Below, piece by piece: positions 15,217 to 21,665 of a DNA stretch of 27,102 bases. The notes under the pieces are model-generated. The model was not told the DNA's origin and ran no database searches. It was given only the letters and a program-made list of their open reading frames with translations. The stretch comes from CAYVXE01 sp964455375 (GTDB taxonomy: Bacteria; Zhuqueibacterota; Zhuqueibacteria; Oceanimicrobiales; Oceanimicrobiaceae). The position numbers were made by a program, and so were the translations under genes. The stretch lies in contig CAYVXE010000058.1 in NCBI GenBank assembly GCA_964455375.1, positions 1 to 27,102 of the forward strand, written 5' to 3'. Every line of letters starts with the position of its first letter. The stretch's first letter is position 1.

Positions 15217-16296
15217 TTACGTTCTGCGGCTTTTTTTTGTTACTTTTTTAATCAGTTTGTGAAGTTCTTTTTCTTTTCTCTTTTTTTCAAGGAAACTCTC
15301 TTTGGAGTTTTTAGTTTGCAAAAAAGTCAGTTCTTTTTGCATTTTCATAAAGTTGTCATATCTTTTTGGGGTTAAGTCGCCTGACTCAAGAGCTGCTAAC
15401 ACGGCGCATTTTGTTTCCTGCGTATGGGTGCAGTTGGAAAAATGACAATTTTCAGCCATTTCTTCGATATCAGTAAATGTTTGGGACAGCCCTTCTTCAA
15501 CATGCCACAGTTGCAGTTCACGCATGCCGGGGGTATCGATTAAACAGCCGCCGTGCGGCAAAACGATTAATTCACGGTGTGTGGTTGTGTGCCGCCCCTT
15601 GGAGTCCCCTTTGCGGACCTCCCGGGTTGGTTGGATATTTTCTCCAACCAGCAGGTTGATTAAAGTAGATTTTCCAACCCCTGACGACCCAATAAATGCG
15701 TACGTAAATCCGGGTTGAATAAAATTATGAAGATTTTCAATACCGGTTCCGGTCTTGGCACTGGTGGTGAGAACTTTATGGACTCCTAAGTGCTCTACGG
15801 CTTTGATTTTATCAGAAACATCCTCGCATAGGTCTGTTTTGTTCAGGACGACTACCGGTTCGGCGCCGCTTTGATTCACCAGTACAAATGCACGCTCCAA
15901 ACGTCTCAAATTGTAATTTTTATCCAGACTTTGAACAATAAATATCGTATCAATATTGGTGGCAATGATCTGTTCTTTGACCTGTTTGCCAGCAATCTTA
16001 CGGGAAAAACTGCTTCTGCGCGGCAGAACCTGATGAATAATGCCCTTCCTTTCTTCTTCAAACCGCATGAAAACCACCCAGTCTCCCACTTTCGGCAAGC
16101 ACGACCGGGAATCGGCTGTATGCAAAAGCCTGCCAGTGATCTCCGCGGTTAATTCGCCGGCCCGGCTGTATAACCGATATTTGTTTCTATGTTCCACAAG
16201 AACTCGTCCTGCTTCTAAACCATTTGCCGCGTGGGGGATAAAATGGTGTTCAAAGAAATCATTCCAGCCGAGTGTTTTCAGGTCAAACAGATTCAC
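15217..16296 (-). CDS. rsgA: Small ribosomal subunit biogenesis GTPase RsgA
   Basis: A 359-residue circularly permuted GTPase that helps mature the 30S subunit. An N-terminal OB-fold region (VEHRNKYRLYSRAGELTAEI, about 33-52) is followed by the permuted motif order: G4 NKTD (about 152), G5 TSAKTG, G1 GSSGVGKST (about 202-210), then G3 DTPGMREL (about 253). A C-terminal zinc knuckle CHFSNCTHTQETKC has the usual Cys-His-Cys-Cys spacing, and a basic tail ends the protein. The start is GTG with no clear Shine-Dalgarno, 25 bp after the ATPase gene. It lies inside what is normally a two-gene ybbA-ybbP operon and would be co-transcribed with both transporter genes. Confidence 0.95.
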   Translation of the reverse strand: MNLFDLKTLGWNDFFEHHFIPHAANGLEAGRVLVEHRNKYRLYSRAGELTAEITGRLLHTADSRSCLPKVGDWVVFMRFEEERKGIIHQVLPRRSSFSRKIAGKQVKEQIIATNIDTIFIVQSLDKNYNLRRLERAFVLVNQSGAEPVVVLNKTDLCEDVSDKIKAVEHLGVHKVLTTSAKTGTGIENLHNFIQPGFTYAFIGSSGVGKSTLINLLVGENIQPTREVRKGDSKGRHTTTHRELIVLPHGGCLIDTPGMRELQLWHVEEGLSQTFTDIEEMAENCHFSNCTHTQETKCAVLAALESGDLTPKRYDNFMKMQKELTFLQTKNSKESFLEKKRKEKELHKLIKKVTKKSRRT

Positions 16297-16321
16297 GTTG
16301 TGTCTTTGTTTATTTTAGAAG

Positions 16322-17017
16322 TCATCTTTTTTGGGGCATGGTCATTTCATCCGTAGCAATTTCACCGGCTTTTAAACGAATTATACGGTTGGTGCGGTGG
16401 GCTAAATCCATGTTATGCGTGGCAATGACCAGCGTCGTTCCATGTGTTTTGTTGAGATCAAACAAGAGATTATCGATAGTTTCACTGGTCTCACTATCCA
16501 GATTGCCGGTCGGTTCATCGGCGAAAAGAATTTTCGGTTGATTGATGAATGCCCGTGCAAGTGCCACTCTCTGCTGTTCTCCGCCCGAGAGTTGCACGGG
16601 GTAATGGTTCATGCGTTCAGTGAGACCCACTTCATCCAGTAAAGAACGGGATTGCTTTTTGACGTTGCGTTCGCCGCGTAATTCCAGAGGAACCATCACA
16701 TTTTCCAACGCGGTTAGGGTTGGAATAAGCTGAAAATTTTGGAAGACAAATCCCAAAACCTGGTTTCTTAAACGAGATCTGGAATCTTCGTCCAGGTTTA
16801 GGAGATTTGTACCATCTAACATGATTGATCCGTCTGACGGGAGGTCAAGACCTGCACAAAGTCCTAACAGGGTTGTTTTACCACTGCCGGAGGGTCCCAC
16901 AATTGCACATGACGTTCCGGTCTTAATCTGGAAAGAAATCCCGTGAACCACTGTTAAAGTCCGGCTGCCGCTGGAATATGATTTTGAGATGTTGTGAACA
17001 GTTAGAATATTAGACAT
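16322..17017 (-). CDS. ybbA: YbbA-like ABC transporter ATP-binding protein
   Basis: A 231-residue ATPase of the LolD/MacB/FtsE group. It has Walker A GPSGSGKTT, a Q-loop FQNFQL, signature LSGGEQQRV, Walker B ILFADEPTGNLD and H-loop ATHN. The length is that of a bare nucleotide-binding domain, so it needs a separate permease, and the YbbP-like protein at 12568-15138 is the obvious partner. It begins 100 bp from, and divergent to, the TesA-like esterase gene, the same arrangement as tesA-ybbA-ybbP in E. coli. It is followed by rsgA after 25 bp. Confidence 0.9.
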   Translation of the reverse strand: MSNILTVHNISKSYSSGSRTLTVVHGISFQIKTGTSCAIVGPSGSGKTTLLGLCAGLDLPSDGSIMLDGTNLLNLDEDSRSRLRNQVLGFVFQNFQLIPTLTALENVMVPLELRGERNVKKQSRSLLDEVGLTERMNHYPVQLSGGEQQRVALARAFINQPKILFADEPTGNLDSETSETIDNLLFDLNKTHGTTLVIATHNMDLAHRTNRIIRLKAGEIATDEMTMPQKR

Positions 17018-17047
17018 ACAAAAAATGAGTTGTGATTTGTAATTGAA

Positions 17048-17075
17048 GCTATATTTTGTTACATTAATTTTACAA
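17048..17075 (-). promoter_or_regulatory. Candidate promoter for ybbA-rsgA-ybbP
   Basis: On the minus strand, TTGTAA (plus 17070-17075), a 16-bp spacer and TATAGC (plus 17048-17053) would start transcription about 23 nt before the ATPase start codon. It occupies the 100-bp divergent region shared with the esterase gene. The match is moderate; I found no equally good plus-strand promoter. Confidence 0.3.
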
Positions 17076-17117
17076 GACGATCACTTTCGGATATTGTTTC
17101 ATTAACACAGGAAGGTC

Positions 17118-17810
17118 ATGGTTAAACCTAAGTATGAAACACGCATGTTACATTTCTTCAAGTCCTGTCTGCTTGTCATAGGGATAGTTTTGATAGGTAT
17201 TCATTCCTCAGTTTATGCACAGCAGAAACTGAAAGATACAAAAAAACAAAGGACATTCAAAAGCATTTTATTTCTTGGAAACAGTTTAACCGCTGGTTAC
17301 GGTTTAGGAATCGAGCAGGCATTTCCAAATCTAATTCAACATAAAATTGATTCACTTGGCTGGAAATATCATGTTATGAATGCCGGATTGAGTGGTGAAA
17401 CCACAGCCGGCGGGTTGCGTCGTGTCGATTGGCTGTTGACACAAAAAGTGGACGTTCTTGTTTTGGAACTCGGCGGCAATGATGCTTTGCGTGGAATTGA
17501 TCTGCAATCAACAAAAAATAACTTGCAAAAAATAATCGATAGAATACGGGCTAAATATCCGCATGTTCGAATTATCATTGCCGGCATGCTGGCGCCGCCT
17601 AATCTCGGTGCAGTGTACATAGCGAAATTTAAAGCGATTTTTCCGGATTTGGCCGTGAAAAATAAAGCTGCCTTAATTCCATTTTTACTGGAAGATGTCG
17701 CCGGGATTCCGGAACTAAATCAGCCGGATGGGATGCATCCAAATGTACGGGGGCATAAAATCGTAGCTGAAAATGTGTGGGAGGTATTAAAAAAAATAAT
17801 TGGTCAGTAG
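17118..17810 (+). CDS. tesA: TesA-like SGNH/GDSL esterase (lysophospholipase/thioesterase)
   Basis: A 230-residue periplasmic hydrolase. The N-terminus is a signal peptide (hydrophobic core CLLVIGIVLIGIHSSVYA, cleavage before QQ near residue 36). SGNH blocks are present: block I LGNSLTAGYG with the nucleophile serine, block II AGLSGETTAGG with the oxyanion glycine, block III LGGNDALRG with the oxyanion asparagine, and block V DGMHPN with the catalytic Asp and His. Block I reads GNSL, not GDSL; the serine is kept, so activity is expected. It is divergent from ybbA, matching the tesA-ybbAP locus, and likely hydrolyses acyl esters or thioesters that YbbAP extracts. AGGA lies 5 nt before the ATG. 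Confidence 0.9.
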   Translation: MVKPKYETRMLHFFKSCLLVIGIVLIGIHSSVYAQQKLKDTKKQRTFKSILFLGNSLTAGYGLGIEQAFPNLIQHKIDSLGWKYHVMNAGLSGETTAGGLRRVDWLLTQKVDVLVLELGGNDALRGIDLQSTKNNLQKIIDRIRAKYPHVRIIIAGMLAPPNLGAVYIAKFKAIFPDLAVKNKAALIPFLLEDVAGIPELNQPDGMHPNVRGHKIVAENVWEVLKKIIGQ

Positions 17811-17811
17811 C

Positions 17812-17944
17812 TGCCCACAAAATACACTAAAAACACGAAAAGTATTATGTATTAAATTGACCATTTGATAAATTCATTTATTGTGCAGTGCGGATGGGAG
17901 GAGCTAAATGTCGAACGTGATTTATATGGATGAAAGTTACAAAA
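17812..17944 (+). repeat. Direct repeat, copy 1 (GxxExxY leader and start)
   Basis: A 133-bp segment that recurs at 18353-18485 with only two mismatches (TATGTA against TATGCG). It begins with TGCCCACAAAATACAC two bases after the esterase stop codon and covers the leader, the ribosome-binding site GGGAGGAG and the first 12 codons of the GxxExxY gene. It starts so close to the esterase gene that it probably marks the edge of an inserted cassette. Confidence 0.9.
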
Positions 17945-18288
17945 TTATGGGCGCTTGCTTTAATGTGTACAAAGATATGGGGTGCGGATTTTTAGAAAAT
18001 GTGTATCAGGAGTGTTTGGAAATCGAATTTGACTATCAAAAACTCCCATTTACTACACAAGCGACTATAAAATTGAATTATCGAAACAAGGAATTGAAAA
18101 AACATTTCAGACCGGATTTTATTTGCTACGATAAAATAATTGTTGAAATTAAGGCCGTAGATTCTTTAATAGGCAAACATGCGGCTCAGGTCTTGAATTA
18201 CCTGAATGCTACAAAATTCAGGCTTGGATTATTAGTCAATTTCGGACATTATCCAAAAATAGAATATAAGCGTTTGGTTTTAGGATAA
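17908..18288 (+). CDS. GxxExxY family protein (PD-(D/E)XK-like)
   Basis: A 126-residue protein. The defining motif is GCGFLENVYQECL (GxxExxY), followed by the predicted nuclease core: RPDFICYDKIIVEIKAV carries the D...(D/E)xK residues as D (in RPDF) and E-I-K. The family is assigned to the PD-(D/E)XK nuclease superfamily, but its biological role is not established. Length is typical (about 125). A strong Shine-Dalgarno GGAGG precedes the ATG. Members often occur in several copies per genome and near repeats. Here a broken second copy of the first codons lies 541 bp downstream and repeat sequences bound the region, so it behaves like a mobile or cassette-borne gene. Confidence 0.9.
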   Translation: MSNVIYMDESYKIMGACFNVYKDMGCGFLENVYQECLEIEFDYQKLPFTTQATIKLNYRNKELKKHFRPDFICYDKIIVEIKAVDSLIGKHAAQVLNYLNATKFRLGLLVNFGHYPKIEYKRLVLG

Positions 18289-18352
18289 CTTTCGAGATTT
18301 GTAACCTAAACTAAAATATGTAACTCAGATGAGTAGCTGTTTTGTTTTTATG

Positions 18353-18485
18353 TGCCCACAAAATACACTAAAAACACGAAAAGTATTATGCGTTAAATTG
18401 ACCATTTGATAAATTCATTTATTGTGCAGTGCGGATGGGAGGAGCTAAATGTCGAACGTGATTTATATGGATGAAAGTTACAAAA
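18353..18485 (+). repeat. Direct repeat, copy 2
   Basis: This is the second copy of the 133-bp segment at 17812-17944, offset by 541 bp and differing at two bases. It carries an intact ribosome-binding site and start codon. Similarity continues in a more diverged form to about 18530 (for example GTGTACAAAGA in both), so the original duplication extended at least 175 bp. Confidence 0.9.
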
Positions 18486-18544
18486 ATCACGGGTCCGGCT
18501 TCAACGTGTACAAAGAAAGGATGTGTGTATTCTTTGAATGGTAA
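18449..18544 (+). pseudogene. Truncated remnant of a second GxxExxY gene
   Basis: The frame starts at the duplicated ATG and reads MSNVIYMDESYK exactly as in the intact gene, then NHGSGFNVYKERM against IMGACFNVYKDMG, and stops after 31 codons before the GxxExxY motif is complete. The changed residues combined with a retained FNVYK suggest a diverged paralogue, not a fresh copy error. No nuclease core remains. The start signals are intact, so a short peptide could be translated, but I expect no function. Confidence 0.7.
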
Positions 18545-18559
18545 CTCTTTTTTCTTTTT

Positions 18560-18589
18560 TTTTAGTGTGTTTCGTGTATTTTGTGGGCA
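18560..18589 (-). repeat. Inverted copy of the GxxExxY boundary repeat
   Basis: The reverse complement of this 30-bp stretch begins TGCCCACAAAATACAC, identical over 16 bp to the start of both direct repeats (17812 and 18353), and continues with similar A-rich, ACAC-containing sequence. It closes the GxxExxY patch just before the desulfurase-SelD gene. The segment 17812-18589 is thus bounded by inverted repeats. Confidence 0.75.
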
Positions 18590-18610
18590 AAAAAAATATT
18601 CGAGGAATGA

Positions 18611-20818
18611 ATGATGAAACCTATTTACTTAGATTATAATGCCACGACCCCGCTCGATCCACAGGTTGTCGATGCTATGCGGCCGTATCTGGAAGAGCAC
18701 TTCGGTAATCCGTCCAGCACACACTGGTTTGGAGTTCAAACGAAAAAAGCGGTTGAACATGCTCGCAAACAGGTTGCCGGGCTGCTGAACTGCGAACCCG
18801 ATGAGATTGTCTTTACCAGCGGAGGTAGCGAGTCCAACAACACAGCAATTAAAGGGGCAGCATTTGCCAATCGGCACAAAGGTAACCACATCATTACCTC
18901 ATCCATCGAACATCCGGCCGTAGTGGAGGTTTGTCATTATCTTGAAAATCATGGTTTCGAAGTTACCTATTTACCAGTCGATGAATACGGCGTCGTCGAT
19001 GTGGAAGCATTCAGGAAAGCACTTTCACCACAGACCATTCTTGTATCCATTATGCATGCCAACAACGAAGTCGGCACGATTCAGCCGATTGCGGAAATCT
19101 CACGCATCGCCAAACAACATGGAATTTTAGTACATGCAGACGCGGCTCAATCTGTTGGAAAAATTCTGACCAGAGTGGATGAACTGGGCGTGGATTTGCT
19201 GTCTGTCGCCGGACATAAGCTTTATGCACCCAAAGGGATTGGCGCTTTGTATATCCGACGCGGCACAGTCCTGGAGAAATTTATGCACGGCGCCGACCAT
19301 GAGCAGAATCTCAGAGCGGGCACGGAAAACGTGCTGGAAATCGTCGGGTTGGGAAAAGCGTGCGAAATTGCGGCAAAGGACTTGCAGAAAAATACCGCGC
19401 ACATGCGAAAAATGCGTGATCTGCTGTATGACGGACTGAAAACGACGTTCGATTGGATAAAGCTCAACGGCCATCCTGAAGAACGGTTGCCGAACACATT
19501 GAGCGTGAGTTTTCCAAATATCGAAGCGAATACACTGCTCGATGAACTGGAGGGAGTGGCGGCCTCCGCCGGGGCGGCTTGCCATTCCGACTCCATCGAT
19601 ATTTCGCCAACGTTAATGGCCATGCATGTACCAACAGAATATGCTATGGGAACCATCCGTTTTTCAACCGGAAAAATGACCACCGAACACGATATTGAAC
19701 GGGCCTTGCAATTCGTCACAGAAACGGTCGTGCGGTTACGTCCATCTGGCACGGTGTGTACGTCGGTTGTAAAAGATGGTAAAGAGATAAAGCTAACTCA
19801 TTTCACCCATGGACTCGGCTGTGCCTGCAAATTGCGTCCCCAGGCCTTGGAACGCGTTCTTGCAGACCTTCCGGTTCCGCAGGATGCGCAGGTTTTAGTA
19901 GGTCTCAACACGGCAGATGACGCTGCTGTCTACAAAATAAATGATACAACAGCTATCGTGCAAACCGTGGATTTCTTTACACCTATTGTCGATGACCCTT
20001 ATCATTTTGGTGCCATTGCCGCGACGAATGCTTTCAGCGATGTTTATGCCATGGGCGGCAAACCACTCTTTGCGCTTAATATCGTCGGTTTTCCATCAAA
20101 CCGATTACCAATGGATGTATTAAAACAGATTTTGCTCGGAGCACAGGACAAAGCAAAAGAAGCAGGTGTCAGCATTATCGGTGGACATACCGTCGATGAT
20201 ACTGAACCAAAATTTGGACTCTCTGTGAGCGGACTGATTCATCCGGAGAAAATTCTTACCAATTCCGGTGCCAAACCGAGAGATGTGTTAATTTTAACCA
20301 AACCAATCGGGCTGGGTATCATTACTACTGCCATCAAACGGGGGCTGGCAGATGACGCCACTGCTGAACAAGCTATCGAAGTCATGAGTGAGCTTAACCG
20401 GACGGCCGCGGAATGCATGACTCAATTTCCCGTAAATGCCTGCACCGATATTACCGGTTTCGGCCTGGTTGGCCATTTAAAAGAACTGACGATGGCCAGT
20501 CATGTTCAGGCGGAAGTTTACGCAAATGAGGTTCCGCTCCTTGAAGCAGCTAAAGAGTTGGTCATTGGTAAAGTCATTCCCGGCGGTACTCTGAATAATC
20601 TGGAATTTGTTGCCGATGTTGTGCAATGGAACGCAAAGATACCTAATTTTCTGCGAACACTTCTCTGTGATGCCCAGACCTCCGGTGGGCTGCTCATCTC
20701 TATCAATGAAAAACAGGCCGATAAATTACTTGCCAAATTGAAGAAAAATCATGTTGATAGTGCTGCAATGATTGGTAGGATTACCGGTCCCGGCAACGGC
20801 ACAATTACCGTTTTGTGA
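18611..20818 (+). CDS. selD: Cysteine desulfurase-like / selenophosphate synthetase fusion
   Basis: A 735-residue fusion. Residues about 1-380 are a class V, PLP-dependent NifS/IscS-type enzyme: LDYNATTPLDP at the start, TSGGSESNN, SSIEHPAV, HADAAQS, the PLP lysine in AGHKLYAPKG (K203) and the catalytic cysteine in SAGAACHSD (C324). Residues about 386-735 are selenophosphate synthetase: the glycine-rich loop HGLGCACKL (C404, C406, K407), NTADDAAVY, VDFFTPIVDDPYHFG, NAFSDVYAMGG and IIGGHTVDD. The SelD cysteine is a plain TGT codon, not UGA. The natural reading is that the first domain releases selenide (from selenocysteine) and hands it to the second, which makes selenophosphate from selenide and ATP. 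GAGG lies 5 nt before this ATG and 8 nt before the in-frame ATG at 18614. No selA, selB, selC or mnmH is in the window. Confidence 0.93.
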   Translation: MMKPIYLDYNATTPLDPQVVDAMRPYLEEHFGNPSSTHWFGVQTKKAVEHARKQVAGLLNCEPDEIVFTSGGSESNNTAIKGAAFANRHKGNHIITSSIEHPAVVEVCHYLENHGFEVTYLPVDEYGVVDVEAFRKALSPQTILVSIMHANNEVGTIQPIAEISRIAKQHGILVHADAAQSVGKILTRVDELGVDLLSVAGHKLYAPKGIGALYIRRGTVLEKFMHGADHEQNLRAGTENVLEIVGLGKACEIAAKDLQKNTAHMRKMRDLLYDGLKTTFDWIKLNGHPEERLPNTLSVSFPNIEANTLLDELEGVAASAGAACHSDSIDISPTLMAMHVPTEYAMGTIRFSTGKMTTEHDIERALQFVTETVVRLRPSGTVCTSVVKDGKEIKLTHFTHGLGCACKLRPQALERVLADLPVPQDAQVLVGLNTADDAAVYKINDTTAIVQTVDFFTPIVDDPYHFGAIAATNAFSDVYAMGGKPLFALNIVGFPSNRLPMDVLKQILLGAQDKAKEAGVSIIGGHTVDDTEPKFGLSVSGLIHPEKILTNSGAKPRDVLILTKPIGLGIITTAIKRGLADDATAEQAIEVMSELNRTAAECMTQFPVNACTDITGFGLVGHLKELTMASHVQAEVYANEVPLLEAAKELVIGKVIPGGTLNNLEFVADVVQWNAKIPNFLRTLLCDAQTSGGLLISINEKQADKLLAKLKKNHVDSAAMIGRITGPGNGTITVL

Positions 20819-21198
20819 TGTTCCTTTCGACACCACCGATAATGCAGATTTGATCCATTTAAAATAGCGGATGCGAAAAATCACTAAAAGTAGGGCTTGT
20901 TTTTTTGAATGGGGTCGGGATACTAAATAAAATGGCCGCCTCGATTGATGTTGTCTCCCAAAATAGGTAGGATAAAAAGGTGGAAAAAATAAAAAAAATA
21001 ATCGAGACGACCAAGCTCAAATAAATTTGAGTTATCTATGCTTTTGATACTCTTACTCTGAGAACGCCTAAAAGTTCAGATTTATTTGAATTTTTTTTAA
21101 AAAAAGTAAGTATACCCGGTTTTTCGTAAAATGCAGAATGTTCGTTGGAGTCCACACTATGATCAACGTCACTACTAATTCTTACTTTACTAAGAATT
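20819..21198. other. Gene-free region before the assembly gap
   Basis: 380 bp without a plausible gene on either strand. It is AT-rich in the middle and has short hairpins (CTCAAA/TTTGAG near 21018-21033; ATTCTTA/TAAGAAT at 21178-21197), but no convincing terminator with a T-tract after the fusion gene. It leads into the 55-bp duplicated contig end. Confidence 0.5.
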
Positions 21199-21253
21199 TC
21201 CGAGTCACTTTTTCCGTAGCTTCACTGTAATCGTGGCCTCGCTAAAGGTGTCG
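21199..21253. repeat. 55-bp contig-end duplicate, left copy
   Basis: This segment is identical over all 55 bp to 21354-21408, on the other side of the 100-N run. It encodes (minus strand) the last residues of the lipocalin-like fragment. An exact copy directly at each side of a gap is what two overlapping contig ends look like when they were scaffolded but not merged. Confidence 0.9.
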
Positions 21254-21353
21254 NNNNNNNNNNNNNNNNNNNNNNNNNNNNNNNNNNNNNNNNNNNNNNN
21301 NNNNNNNNNNNNNNNNNNNNNNNNNNNNNNNNNNNNNNNNNNNNNNNNNNNNN
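21254..21353. other. Assembly gap (100 N)
   Basis: Exactly 100 undetermined bases, the conventional length for a gap of unknown size. Because the flanks repeat each other over 55 bp, the true distance may well be zero or negative, with one flank copy being redundant. Confidence 0.98.
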
Positions 21354-21408
21354 TCCGAGTCACTTTTTCCGTAGCTTCACTGTAATCGTGGCCTCGCTAA
21401 AGGTGTCG
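21354..21408. repeat. 55-bp contig-end duplicate, right copy
   Basis: Identical to 21199-21253. It begins immediately after the last N and includes the stop codon and final 15 or so codons (minus strand) of the lipocalin-like fragment. Confidence 0.9.
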
Positions 21409-21524
21409 CTGCCGACCAGAGTGCCGTTGTCATAAGTCCAGGTCATGTCTCGCACGAAGGTGTCGGCGTTCTGTTCGAAGGTAATGGTTTTGCCGGTGAT
21501 GGCGTACGTGCCCTGCAGGTTTAC
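21360..21524 (-). pseudogene. C-terminal fragment of a small beta-barrel (lipocalin-like) protein
   Basis: About 54 residues read as a real protein end: GTYAITGKTITFEQN, then FVRDMTWTYDNGTLVG and SDTFSEATITVKLRKK before the stop. The alternating pattern and the GTY..TGKTITF and WTYDNGTL phrases resemble the last strands of small lipocalin-like or META-like lipoproteins; the family call is tentative. The open frame continues upstream to 21611, but residues there are unlike the rest and its first codon (TTG) lies inside a hairpin. The kinase gene ends at 21666, leaving no room for the missing N-terminal part. It is therefore a 5'-truncated remnant or a misjoined contig end. Confidence 0.5.
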
Positions 21525-21606
21525 TTGAACTCGAAAGTTAGTGTAGGTCAAAAATGTCCGCAGGACTTTTTGACAAGGGTTGGTTTTGACTGTGAAATCG
21601 CTTTGT

Positions 21607-21634
21607 GTCAATTAGGTCTTCGACCATAATTGAC
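21607..21634 (-). other. Strong hairpin after the sensor kinase gene
   Basis: GTCAATTAGGTC (21607-21618) pairs with GACCATAATTGAC (21622-21634) over 12 bp with one bulged base and a 3-nt loop. It lies 31 bp beyond the kinase stop codon, where a terminator belongs, but no T-run follows on the minus strand. It may be a T-less terminator, an RNA 3'-end stabiliser or a repeat-family hairpin. Confidence 0.5.
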
Positions 21635-21665
21635 CTGCCTTTCTAAGATGTCGGCGGAACCAAAC

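Noticed and set aside
19813..19833. Selenocysteine (UGA) at the SelD active site
   Set aside because: The codons at C404 and C406 are TGT and TGC, so this SelD is the cysteine form; no SECIS-like hairpin is needed.
21254..21353. Gap as a site of real missing genes
   Set aside because: The identical 55-bp flanks make an artificial gap between overlapping contig ends more likely than a 100-bp or longer unknown region.
21525..21611. N-terminal part of the open frame before the lipocalin-like end
   Set aside because: Its TTG start lies inside a hairpin, and the residues there are unlike the beta-strand pattern that follows; only 21360-21524 reads as protein.
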